Positions 17,624 through 25,853 of a stretch of DNA of 64,000 bases are shown one piece after another. The notes beneath the pieces were generated by a model. It was not told where the DNA came from. It saw nothing but the letters and a program-made list of their open reading frames with translations, and did not search any database. This stretch comes from Planococcus sp. APC 4015 (lineage in GTDB: Bacteria > Actinomycetota > Actinomycetes > Actinomycetales > Microbacteriaceae): positions 23,671 through 87,670 of the forward strand of contig JASDDH010000016.1 of NCBI GenBank assembly GCA_030407505.1, given 5' to 3'. A program made the translations under genes and the position numbers. How positions within the stretch are numbered: position 1 is the stretch's first letter; each line of letters begins with the position of its first letter.

Positions 17624-18085
17624 TCAGGCCGGGGCCGCGGCGACGACGTGGAACTCGAACCGCAGCCGCCGGTCGGTGGCGAGCCTGGTGACTTCGACCG
17701 TGGTGCTGGTGGGGATGTGCCCGCCGAACCAGGCGGCCTGGTGGGCGTTGACGACATCCTGGTCGGCTTCGACATCTGTGAAGAACCGGATCATGTTCAC
17801 GACGTCGTGTCGATGGCAGCCGGCTGCGGCGAGTGCCTGATCGAGGTGGTCGAAGGCGTTGCGCACCTGGCCGGCGGCATCCGCCGGCATCGCGTCGAAG
17901 ACCTCGGGGACGTGCGGATGATCGTGGTAGACCGGCGCGCCCGTGACACCGCTGATGAACACGAGGCGCGCGTTCGACACGGTGCGGATCGCCGGTACGA
18001 ACGGGCTGACGATGGCGGGGTCGTAGCCTTCGTGGTGGATGACGTCGGCGTTGCCGACGCGGCGGGGTTCGGGGATGTCGTTCAT
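17624..18085 (-). CDS. RidA/YjgF-family protein with the active-site arginine
   Basis: The 153-residue protein has the RidA fold signature LVFISGVTG, QVRNAFDHLDQALAAAG and DVVNMIRFFTD. The key arginine expected for enamine/imine deaminases is present in TTVEVTRLATDRRL. It should hydrolyse reactive 2-aminoacrylate-like enamines or imines, releasing ammonia. It lies 63 bases before the dehydrogenase gene and 27 bases after the amidohydrolase gene. A second, shorter RidA lacking this arginine is at 30619. Confidence 0.88.
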   Translation of the reverse strand: MNDIPEPRRVGNADVIHHEGYDPAIVSPFVPAIRTVSNARLVFISGVTGAPVYHDHPHVPEVFDAMPADAAGQVRNAFDHLDQALAAAGCHRHDVVNMIRFFTDVEADQDVVNAHQAAWFGGHIPTSTTVEVTRLATDRRLRFEFHVVAAAPA

Positions 18086-18112
18086 CGTCGTGGTCCTCTC
18101 GTCGCGGCGGCG

Positions 18113-19762
18113 TCAGCCGCCGAGTGCTCCGCTGTCGCTCGTGATGCGTCCGTCCATGATCGTCAGATCGCTCAGGATGCCGCGCAGCTCGTCGTCAGAA
18201 CAGGTGAAGGGGTCGAGCGTCGGCACGCACAGGTCGGCGTCGAACCCGGGGAGCAGCCGTCCGCGACGGTCCTGCTCGCCGGTGAACCAGGCGGCGTCGC
18301 GAGTGTAGGCGGCGACCGCGTCTTCACGCGGCATCCGGTGCTGCTCGGCGCGCACGCCCTGCCCGCTGAGCGTCCCTCCGGTCGCGAGCCACCAGATCGA
18401 GGCCCAGGGCGAGAACCAGTTGGCGCGCGTCGCATCGGTGCCTGCGCCGATGATGATGCCGAGCTCCCGCATGACGGCGATCGGCGGAGCGGCCGCCGTG
18501 GCCTCCTCACCCCAGGCCGAGACGTAGTCGCCGCCCTTGAGGAGAAGGCGGTTCTGCACGAGGATGCCCGCACCGAGGCGGGCCAGACGCTTCAGATTCG
18601 CCCGCGAGGCTTCGTCGGCGTGGACGATCGACCAGCCGCGGAAGGCGACCAGGCCGGTGTCGCGCTCGACTTCTTCCCATGCGTCGAGGATGCGGCCGAG
18701 GGTCGAGTCGAGCACGGCGTGGATGCTCATGCGCCACCCCCGTACGGCGCACAGCCGGACGATCTCGACGAGCTCGCGATGCGAGGACTCCTCGAGGACG
18801 AAGGGGTCCAGCCCCTCCATGTCGTGGCACCCGAGATGCGGGATCTCACCGACACCTGCGATGCGCAGCATGCCGTCGCCCGAGCCTGCTTGCACGAGCG
18901 CCGTCAGCGCCTCGATGTCGGCGACCTCGCCGCCGCGCGTCCACGCCGAGTGGAACAGGCGCGCCCGCACGTCGAGTCCGCCGCGCTGCCAGACCGCGTA
19001 CAGGGGGTCGTAGTCGCGAGGTGTCACGAGGAGTCCTCCGCCGTCGACGAAGCCGGTCAGCCCGTGGCGCGCGAAAACGGTGTTCATCGCCTGCACCCCG
19101 GCCTCGGATCCCGCCGCGTCGACGCGCAGCGCGAGACCGAGCGGGACGGCGAATGCCCCGACGCCGCGGATCTCTCCCGTGAGGCGGCCCGCGTCGTCGC
19201 GCACGAGGGTGCCGCGTACCGGATCGGCGGAGTCCTCGTCGAAGCCGCAGACCCGCAGACCCGCAGAGTTCAGCATGCCGCGGTCGTAGAGCTCCTGCAC
19301 GTAGACCGGGTTGTCCGGGGCGGCGCGGTCGAGCTCGTCCCGCGTCGGGGCGCGGTGCTCGTCGAGCTGCGATGAGTGCCAGCCTCCGACCACAGACACC
19401 CACTCGCCCGGGCCACGACGGCGGGCATCCTCGCGCACGAGGTCCAGGCCCGCCGGGATCGAGCGGACGACCTCCCAGTGCACCGTGCGGGTCCACGAGA
19501 CTCCGCCGCGCACCGCGTGGATGTGCGAATCGTTCAGACCGGGGATCACGCGGCGACCCCGCAGATCGATGGTGCGCGCCGCGAGATCGCGCAGGGGCGC
19601 GAGGTCGGCATCCGATCCCACGGCGATGACGCGCCCGGCGGCGATGGCGATCGCCTCGACCTCGGGCGGGCCCTGTGCGGGATCGGCGAACGTCGTCACC
19701 CGACCGTTGTGGAGGACGAGGTCGACGACGGGGAGAGGCGGAGCGGCGGCTGGGGTGTGCAC
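18113..19762 (-). CDS. YtcJ-like metal-dependent amidohydrolase
   Basis: The roughly 549-residue enzyme begins VDLVLHNGRVTTFADP and carries the metal motif NDSHIHAVRGG, characteristic of the YtcJ/amidohydrolase-3 branch. Later motifs include IPHLGCHDMEGL, MSIHAVLDST, SIVHADEAS and GAGTDATRANW, holding the further His and Asp ligands. The start is uncertain: GTG at 19762, 13 bases after the LivF stop, is preferred; an ATG at 19816 would overlap livF and add a Ser-rich tail. The gene follows the importer genes, so it likely acts on the imported compound or its first product. Confidence 0.85.
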   Translation of the reverse strand: MHTPAAAPPLPVVDLVLHNGRVTTFADPAQGPPEVEAIAIAAGRVIAVGSDADLAPLRDLAARTIDLRGRRVIPGLNDSHIHAVRGGVSWTRTVHWEVVRSIPAGLDLVREDARRRGPGEWVSVVGGWHSSQLDEHRAPTRDELDRAAPDNPVYVQELYDRGMLNSAGLRVCGFDEDSADPVRGTLVRDDAGRLTGEIRGVGAFAVPLGLALRVDAAGSEAGVQAMNTVFARHGLTGFVDGGGLLVTPRDYDPLYAVWQRGGLDVRARLFHSAWTRGGEVADIEALTALVQAGSGDGMLRIAGVGEIPHLGCHDMEGLDPFVLEESSHRELVEIVRLCAVRGWRMSIHAVLDSTLGRILDAWEEVERDTGLVAFRGWSIVHADEASRANLKRLARLGAGILVQNRLLLKGGDYVSAWGEEATAAAPPIAVMRELGIIIGAGTDATRANWFSPWASIWWLATGGTLSGQGVRAEQHRMPREDAVAAYTRDAAWFTGEQDRRGRLLPGFDADLCVPTLDPFTCSDDELRGILSDLTIMDGRITSDSGALGG

Positions 19763-19775
19763 GTCGATCGCCGCG

Positions 19776-20489
19776 TCAGATGCTGAGGTGCTGCTCGAGC
19801 AGCCGCTCGTCGGCACGCAGTTCGGCCGGGAGCCCCGACCACGCGATCGTGCCGGAGTCGTCCAGGACGATGACGTGCTCGGCGATGTCGAGGGCGAGGT
19901 CGACGTTCTGCTCGGCGATGAGGATCGACAGTCCCGAGGTGCGAAGCTCGGCGAGGCGGTCCTGGATGACGTCGAGCACGCTCGGCGCGAGGCCCTCGCT
20001 CGGCTCGTCCATGATCAGCAGCGTCGGGTTGGTCATCAACGCGCGGCCGATCGCGAGCATCTGCTGCTCACCGCCCGAGAGCGACCGCGCCATGGACCCG
20101 GCACGCTCGGCGAGTCTCGGGAAGAACTCGAACACGCGCTCCACCGTCCAGGTCTCTCCCCGTGCGGGCTTGGTGCGGCGCACGACGGTGAGGTTCTCGA
20201 GAGTGGTCAGGGATCCGAACACCCGGCGCCCCTGAGGGACGATCGCTATCCCGGCGCGCGAGATCAGATGGCTCGGCCTCCGGGTGATGTCCACGCCGTC
20301 GTACATGATCGAGCCTCGTTCGACGGCGGGCGGACGCAGACCGCAGATCGTGCGGACGAGCGTCGTCTTGCCCATGCCGTTGCGACCGAGCAGAGCCACG
20401 CTCTGCCCGTCGGCGATGGTGAAGTCGACGCCGTTCAGCACGTGCGCCGTGGCGTAGCCGGCATGGACGTCCTTGACCTGAAGAGTCAC
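19776..20489 (-). CDS. livF: Branched-chain amino acid type ABC transporter ATPase, LivF-like
   Basis: The 237-residue protein has Walker A GRNGMGKTT at about residues 36-44, signature LSGGEQQMLAIGRAL, Walker B LLIMDEPSEGLAPS and the switch region ILIAEQNVDLAL. These are the LivF hallmarks. The start overlaps the LivG stop as ATGA. It is the last importer gene before the amidohydrolase. The HAAT family imports branched-chain amino acids, urea and amides; here the solute is more likely the substrate of the linked enzymes. Confidence 0.93.
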   Translation of the reverse strand: MTLQVKDVHAGYATAHVLNGVDFTIADGQSVALLGRNGMGKTTLVRTICGLRPPAVERGSIMYDGVDITRRPSHLISRAGIAIVPQGRRVFGSLTTLENLTVVRRTKPARGETWTVERVFEFFPRLAERAGSMARSLSGGEQQMLAIGRALMTNPTLLIMDEPSEGLAPSVLDVIQDRLAELRTSGLSILIAEQNVDLALDIAEHVIVLDDSGTIAWSGLPAELRADERLLEQHLSI

Positions 20490-21289
20490 TTCTTGTCGCG
20501 CCTTCCCAGATAGATCTCTTTCACCGTCGGGTGATCACGCACCTCGTCGGGGGTTCCCGTCACGACGTGCCGACCGTTCTCGAGGCACATCACGCGGTCG
20601 GTCAGACCGAGGGCGAGCGTCATGTCGTGCTCGATCAACAGGATCGGCAGCGTCCGCGGAAGCTCCTCGATCAGCTGGCGCAGAGTCGCCCGCTCGACCG
20701 CCGACAGCCCGGCGGCGGGTTCGTCGAGCAGCAGGATCGTCGGCCTACTGACGAGCGCCATCGCGATCTCGAGCTGACGCTGCTCGCCGTGCGAGAGGTC
20801 GGCGACCGTGTCGTCGCGGCGGCCGATGAGCCCGACCGAGTCCAGCATCGCGACGGCCTCCTGCGTCACCTCGTCGCGGAGGCCCTGCATCCGCCAGAAC
20901 ACCCTCGCCTTGGGCGATCCGCCGCGGGCGGCGACGCGGACGTTGTCGAGCACCGTCATCTCGCGGAACAGATTGGAGACCTGGAACGTGCGGCCGACGC
21001 CGAGGCGCGCGCGGCGGGCGGACGCCAGCCGGGTCACGTCCTTACCGAACAGCTCGATGGAGCCGGCCGACGGCGGGACGTCGCCCGCGATCATCTTGAA
21101 CAGCGTCGTCTTGCCGGCGCCGTTGGGCCCGATGACGCCCATCCGCTCGCCCGGAGCCAGCTCGAGCGAGATGTCGTCGACCGCCTGGACGCCGCCGTAT
21201 CTCTTGCCGAGTCCCGCGACGACGAGCGCGGGGGCGGGGGCCCCGGACCCTCGCGGGTCCGGGGCCTTCGCCGTGGTCGATCCGCTCAC
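20486..21289 (-). CDS. livG: Branched-chain amino acid type ABC transporter ATPase, LivG-like
   Basis: The 267-residue ATPase has Walker A GPNGAGKTT, signature LSHGEQRQLEIAMALV, Walker B ILLLDEPAAGLS and the loop ILLIEHDMTLALGL. LSHGEQ is typical of LivG. A GTG start is chosen because it overlaps the binding-protein stop (GTGA); about 30 residues of Ala/Pro-rich extension precede the ATPase domain. The start codes directly after the solute-binding protein, an unusual order because LivK-type genes often lie at one end of the operon. Confidence 0.92.
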   Translation of the reverse strand: MSGSTTAKAPDPRGSGAPAPALVVAGLGKRYGGVQAVDDISLELAPGERMGVIGPNGAGKTTLFKMIAGDVPPSAGSIELFGKDVTRLASARRARLGVGRTFQVSNLFREMTVLDNVRVAARGGSPKARVFWRMQGLRDEVTQEAVAMLDSVGLIGRRDDTVADLSHGEQRQLEIAMALVSRPTILLLDEPAAGLSAVERATLRQLIEELPRTLPILLIEHDMTLALGLTDRVMCLENGRHVVTGTPDEVRDHPTVKEIYLGRRDKK

Positions 21290-22590
21290 TCGAGCCCCTG
21301 GAAGGTCTGCGAGTAGGTCGGCTGCGCGAGCGCCTCTTCGGGCGAGCGTCCGAGCCACTGGTCGACATCTTCGATCGTCGCGATCGGGACGTTGTACAGG
21401 TTGCCGTCGTCGAACATCTCGACCTCGCGGATGTAAACCGGGCCGACCGTGTTGTTGTAGTCGTCCCACGAGATGCGTCCGAAGATGCTGTCCTCGAAGG
21501 TGTACTCGGTGATGGCCGAGACGAGGTCCTCGCCGGTGACGAGTCCGTTCTCCTCGAGCACCGAGGCCACGAGCGACGCGGTGATGTAGCCGCCGGCGAC
21601 GTAGGCGCCGGGCACCTTGCCGTCCGAGAAATCCTTGTACGACTCGATGAACTCCGTCACCGCTTCGCTGTCGCGACCCTCTGCCCAGTAGCTGATGGAC
21701 TTCAGGCCGACGATCTGGTCGCCCATGGTGCGCAGCGTCCCCTGGTCGGCGGCGCAGCAGTTCAGCAGCAGGTCGTCCATGTCGAGGCCGAGGCCGAGGT
21801 AGGCGTTGAGGAAGTTCGGACCCGGAGCGCCACCGGCCGTCGCCACGTAGACGAGGTCGGCACCCGACGCCTGGATCTGCGACACGTAGGTCGAGAAGTC
21901 CGTGGTCGAGTTCGGGAACCAGATCTGCTCCACGACCTCGCCGCCGTTCTCGGCGAAGCCCTGGACGAAGCCGGCGCACGACTCCCAGCCGAAGGCGTAG
22001 TCGGCGCAGAGCGTGACGACCGAGTCGTAGCCGCCCTCGGTGGCCGCCCATTCGCCGCCCGGATAGTTGGCCTGCGAGCCGCCCATCGAGCCCGTGCGGA
22101 CGGTGAGGTCGTTCGCGTTGCGCTGCGTGAGGTCATCGGATGCCGCGACGGGGTGCAGGTTCGGCACGCCGACGCTGGCGGTGTACTCGGCGACGGCGAG
22201 TGCGGTGTTGGCGATCAGCGGACCGACGACGACATCGACCTGGTCCTGCTCGACGAGCTTCCTCGCCTTGGTGAGCGAGACCTCGGGGTTGCCGGCGTCG
22301 TCCTCGACGATGGTCTCGATGGTGACGCCGTTGACCTCGTTGCCCTGGGTCTCCCAGTAGAGGTTCCAGCCGTCGACCATCTCCTGCCCGGCGACGGCGA
22401 AGTTGCCCGTCGTGGGAGAGATGTAGCCGACCTTCAGCGTGCCCGTGGCGCCGGCGGACTCGGAGGCGGCTTCCGAGGGCTCGGTCGCGCCGCCGGGAGG
22501 GGCGCAGGCGGTGAGGGCGAGCGCGGCGGACGCAGCGAGAGCCGCGATCGCCACGGCCCGGCGGCGGATCGAGGTCGTCGTTGACTTCAT
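21286..22590 (-). CDS. Branched-chain amino acid type ABC transporter binding lipoprotein, LivK-like
   Basis: The 434-residue protein has a twin-Arg-rich signal peptide and lipobox LTAC with Cys29. The mature part is a type I periplasmic-binding fold: LKVGYISPTTGNFAVAGQEM, VDVVVGPLIANTALAVAEY, GVPNLHPVAASDDL and VTLCADYAFGWESCAGF. It should be tethered outside the membrane and give the importer its specificity. Several cysteines in the mature part (including DLLLNCCAADQ) are unusual for the family. An AAAGGACCTGAC ribosome site precedes the ATG. The ligand cannot be predicted. Confidence 0.92.
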   Translation of the reverse strand: MKSTTTSIRRRAVAIAALAASAALALTACAPPGGATEPSEAASESAGATGTLKVGYISPTTGNFAVAGQEMVDGWNLYWETQGNEVNGVTIETIVEDDAGNPEVSLTKARKLVEQDQVDVVVGPLIANTALAVAEYTASVGVPNLHPVAASDDLTQRNANDLTVRTGSMGGSQANYPGGEWAATEGGYDSVVTLCADYAFGWESCAGFVQGFAENGGEVVEQIWFPNSTTDFSTYVSQIQASGADLVYVATAGGAPGPNFLNAYLGLGLDMDDLLLNCCAADQGTLRTMGDQIVGLKSISYWAEGRDSEAVTEFIESYKDFSDGKVPGAYVAGGYITASLVASVLEENGLVTGEDLVSAITEYTFEDSIFGRISWDDYNNTVGPVYIREVEMFDDGNLYNVPIATIEDVDQWLGRSPEEALAQPTYSQTFQGLE

Positions 22591-23672
22591 GTCAGGTCCT
22601 TTCGTTTGTTCTGCTGTGCGGATGGTGCGGAGGACACGGGTGCGTCCGGTGGGGAATCCCCGTCGTGCGGTGGGGCAGAGGTGGAGCGTCGTCGGATGCG
22701 GTTGACGAGCTTGCGGGCGCTTCCGGCGATGCCGGCTCGCGCGAACAGGATCACCAGGATGAAGATGAGACCGAGCACGGTCGGCCAGCGGTCGACGTAG
22801 CTGGAGAGCACGTTCTCCACGAGCACGACCACGGCGGCGCCGATGATCGGACCGAGGAGCGTCCCCACGCCGCCGAGGATCACCATGACGATCAGGTGCA
22901 CGGACCGGTCGACCCCGGCCGACGAGGGGCTCACGAAATGGGTGTGCCACACCGACAGCAGCCCGGCGAACCCGGCCACCGATCCCGAGATCATGAACGC
23001 GCCCAGCTTGTACGAGGGGACGCTGTAGCCGAGGCTGCGCATGCGGCTCTCACTGTCGCGGACACCGCGCAGGCTGGCTCCGAACGGCGAGTTGCCCACG
23101 ATCCACAGGGCGGCGGTCAGCACGACGAAGATCCCGAGGACGACGTAGTAGTAGACCCAGTACGACTCCATCCAGGCGGGGCGCTGGATGCCGCTGATGC
23201 CGTTCTCGCCCCCGGTCACCGACGACAGCCGGAAGGCGAGGCCGTAGATCAGCATGCCGACGGCGAGCGTGACCATCAGGAAGTAGATGCCGCTCGTGCG
23301 CATCGACAGCACGCCGTAGATCAGCGAGACGACGAGGGTCGCGACGAGGGCGAAGATCACCTGCATCCCGGGGTCCAGACCCTGCTTCGAGGCGAACCCG
23401 GCACCGTAGGCGGACGCCGCGGCGATCCCCGCGTGGCCGAGCGACACCATGCCGCCCTGACCGGCGAGGAAGTTGACGCTCGATGCCAGGGTGCCGGCGA
23501 TGAGGATCGTCGAGGTCAGCGAGATGGCGAAGCTGGACATCCCGAGGTACGGCAGGGCGACCGCGATCGCGAGGACCGCGCCGAGGAGGACGAGGTTGAT
23601 CGTCATCGTCCGTGACGGGCGCGGAGGACCGAAGGTGCGGACCGTCCGGGTCTCGACGAGTCGGTTGCTCAT
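22587..23672 (-). CDS. livM: Branched-chain amino acid type ABC transporter permease, LivM-like
   Basis: The 361-residue membrane protein carries the LivM signature GQGGMVSLGHAGIAAASAY and the later VLGGVGTLLGPIIGAAVVV cytoplasmic loop. About nine hydrophobic helices are seen. The N-terminal 25 residues are polar and the C-terminus is a charged tail (RIRRRSTSAPPHDG). The ATG overlaps the LivH stop as TGATG, and the stop overlaps the binding-protein ATG. Confidence 0.92.
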   Translation of the reverse strand: MSNRLVETRTVRTFGPPRPSRTMTINLVLLGAVLAIAVALPYLGMSSFAISLTSTILIAGTLASSVNFLAGQGGMVSLGHAGIAAASAYGAGFASKQGLDPGMQVIFALVATLVVSLIYGVLSMRTSGIYFLMVTLAVGMLIYGLAFRLSSVTGGENGISGIQRPAWMESYWVYYYVVLGIFVVLTAALWIVGNSPFGASLRGVRDSESRMRSLGYSVPSYKLGAFMISGSVAGFAGLLSVWHTHFVSPSSAGVDRSVHLIVMVILGGVGTLLGPIIGAAVVVLVENVLSSYVDRWPTVLGLIFILVILFARAGIAGSARKLVNRIRRRSTSAPPHDGDSPPDAPVSSAPSAQQNKRKDLT

Positions 23673-24538
23673 CAGGCTGCCTTTCCGAAGAGGCCGGTCG
23701 GGCGCAGCACGAGCACGAGCGCCATCGGCAGGAAGATCGTGAAGTAGGCCAACTCCGGTATCCACGCCTTGGCGAACGCGTCGATCAACCCGATCAGGAT
23801 GCTGCCGACCGCCGCTCCCGGGATGCTTCCGAGCCCGCCGATGATGATGACGACCAGCGCGTAGAGGAGCACTTCGTTCTGCACGCCGGGCAGGATGCTC
23901 TGCATGCCGGCCCCGATCGTGCCGCCGATCGCGGCGAGCGCCGCTCCCACGATGAACATGCCCGTGAACACCCACTTGATGTTGATGCCCATCGCCGTGA
24001 TGATCTCGCGGTCATCCACGCCGGCACGCACCACCGCTCCCACCCGGGTCTTGTTCTGCACCAGCGCCAGGGCGATGCCGATGACGATCGCGACGGCGAT
24101 GACGAAGATGCGGTACCAGGGGTAGACCAGCTCGCCCACCATGAGCGCGCCCGGGATCTTCACCGTGTTCGGCAGGTTCTGGGGGTCACCGCCGAAGAAG
24201 GCGAGGCACAGGTCGGCGATGACGAAGGACACGCCGATCGTGAGCAGCACCTCGGGCATCTCCTGTCCGCGGACGAAGCGCAGGAGCACCACTTCGACGA
24301 TGAACGCGGTCCCCGCGACGACGATGATCGCGACGATGATCGCGAGGAGCAGATTGCCCGTGAGCGTGGCGATGACCACGCCGATGTAGCCGCCGAGCAT
24401 GTAGAAGGCGCCGTGCGCCATGTTCACGATCCGCATGAGGCCGAACACGAGCGTGAGGCCGCTCGCGAGGAGGAACAGGAGAGCACCGAAGCTCAATCCA
24501 TTGAGCACCTGTTGTGCCAGGAAGACGGGTTCGAACAC
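23672..24538 (-). CDS. livH: Branched-chain amino acid type ABC transporter permease, LivH-like
   Basis: The 288-residue permease begins VFEPVFLAQQVLNGLSFGALLFL, the standard LivH N-terminus, which supports the GTG at 24538 over an ATG upstream at 24628. Family motifs include GLMRIVNMAHGAFYMLGGY and IIGGLGSIPGAAVGS. It is the first gene of the importer operon and starts 62 bases from a well-formed promoter (24600-24628). About eight membrane helices are predicted by eye. Confidence 0.92.
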   Translation of the reverse strand: MFEPVFLAQQVLNGLSFGALLFLLASGLTLVFGLMRIVNMAHGAFYMLGGYIGVVIATLTGNLLLAIIVAIIVVAGTAFIVEVVLLRFVRGQEMPEVLLTIGVSFVIADLCLAFFGGDPQNLPNTVKIPGALMVGELVYPWYRIFVIAVAIVIGIALALVQNKTRVGAVVRAGVDDREIITAMGINIKWVFTGMFIVGAALAAIGGTIGAGMQSILPGVQNEVLLYALVVIIIGGLGSIPGAAVGSILIGLIDAFAKAWIPELAYFTIFLPMALVLVLRPTGLFGKAA

Positions 24539-24599
24539 CGATCTATCGGACCTTCCACGTCGTCGGGGAGGAGTGCCTGCGGGGTCGCTGGTGGACACA

Positions 24600-24628
24600 A
24601 GTGAACCAAGGCGCTTCGCCTGTGTCAA
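24600..24628 (-). promoter_or_regulatory. Promoter of the importer operon with internal dyad
   Basis: On the minus strand a perfect -35 TTGACA (24623-24628) is followed after 17 bases by -10-like TTCACT (24600-24605). The spacer and flanks contain the perfect dyad AGGCG-CTT-CGCCT (24609-24621), a natural operator position. The flanking GACACA and TGTGTC are also inverted to each other. The tandem XRE-cupin regulators are candidate binders. Confidence 0.5.
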
Positions 24629-24676
24629 GTGTCACTGCACATCGAATCAATTCTGAGTGCACACGACGCGCGTCGT

Positions 24677-25828
24677 TCACCGCTCGCGCACGTTGTACCG
24701 CGTCCGGGCCACCGCACCGCCCACGGCGAACACCAGAGCGCCGCCGACCGCCCAGACGAAAAGCGTTCCGAAGGCGTGGCGGTCGGCGGCGAGCGCACCG
24801 AACGCGGCCCCCGTCGCGCCGCCGAGCATGAGCGAGATGGAGAAGAGGGTCATGCCGAGCGCCCGCGTGTCCGCGGCGGCATCCGTCATCCAGGTCTGCA
24901 GCGTCGTGTGGGCGAGCGCCCAGCCCACTCCCATCAGCGTGGCGCCCAGGAGCACGCTCGCGGCGGAGATCTGCAGCGCGAGCACCGCCATCGCCGCCAC
25001 CGCGCAGGATCCCCCGGTCGCCAGCAGCACCCACTGCCGCACTCGGCCGACGACGAGCTTCATCAGCTGACTGACCACGACCACCGCCACCCCGAACGCC
25101 GCCGTGACGGCGCCCGACACGAAGGCGGCCTCGCCCGCCTGCTGCAGCGCGACGGGGAGCAGGTTGAAGAACCCGATCAGCAGGATGCCCTCCAGCAGGC
25201 TGAGCCCGCACACGAGCAGTGCCCACGGTGTGCGGAACAGGCGTGCCGCCTGCGCGATCACCCGGGTCTCGTCGAGGGTCGGCGCGTCGGGCAGCCGCGC
25301 GAGCAGCGGGACGAGGATCGCCGTGCCGACCGCGAAGGCGGCGAACACCCATCGCCATGACGTCCAGGTGACGGCCGCGCCCGCGATGAGCGTGCCGGCG
25401 GCGAGACCCAGCGCCGTGGCCGTCGCGAGGTTCGACATGGCGGCCGGGCGCTTCGCGTAGGGCAGCATGTCGCCCACGTAGGTCAGCACCGCCGCGAAGG
25501 TGGCCGCGAACGCCCCACCCGACGCGATGCGCGCGACGATCAGCAGCGTGACGTCCGGTGCCAGCGCACTGGCCAGATTGGCGACGGCGGCGAGCGCCGT
25601 CGACAGCGTGAGCACGCGGACGCGCCCCCAGGTGGTCGACAGCGGGCCCCACACGATCTGGAACAGCGCGTACGCCAGGGCGTGCCCGGTGATCGCGAAG
25701 GCCGTCACCGAGACCTGCGCGCCCAGATCCGACGCGATCGACGGGATGAGCGGCAGGATCAGCGAGCGGTCCAGCGTCGACCAGAAGATGGCGAAGGGCA
25801 GTACGAACCCAGCCGAGGTCGCGTTCAT
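24677..25828 (-). CDS. MFS transporter, DHA1-like
   Basis: The 383-residue protein has twelve hydrophobic segments and the MFS motif A region WGPLSTTWGRVRVL between helices 2 and 3. The N-terminal FAIFWSTLDRSLILPLIPSIASDLG resembles drug/metabolite exporters. It lies 25 bases after the second M24 gene and is probably the last gene of the bicupin-SDR-M24-MFS operon. It may take up the substrate, export a toxic intermediate, or work beside the Liv-type importer. Confidence 0.88.
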   Translation of the reverse strand: MNATSAGFVLPFAIFWSTLDRSLILPLIPSIASDLGAQVSVTAFAITGHALAYALFQIVWGPLSTTWGRVRVLTLSTALAAVANLASALAPDVTLLIVARIASGGAFAATFAAVLTYVGDMLPYAKRPAAMSNLATATALGLAAGTLIAGAAVTWTSWRWVFAAFAVGTAILVPLLARLPDAPTLDETRVIAQAARLFRTPWALLVCGLSLLEGILLIGFFNLLPVALQQAGEAAFVSGAVTAAFGVAVVVVSQLMKLVVGRVRQWVLLATGGSCAVAAMAVLALQISAASVLLGATLMGVGWALAHTTLQTWMTDAAADTRALGMTLFSISLMLGGATGAAFGALAADRHAFGTLFVWAVGGALVFAVGGAVARTRYNVRER

Positions 25829-25853
25829 GGGCCGCCGCAGGCCGCCGCCGCGA

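Noticed and set aside
16544..19375. 943-codon plus-strand open frame
   Set aside because: It runs antisense to four well-defined genes and has no recognisable motif.
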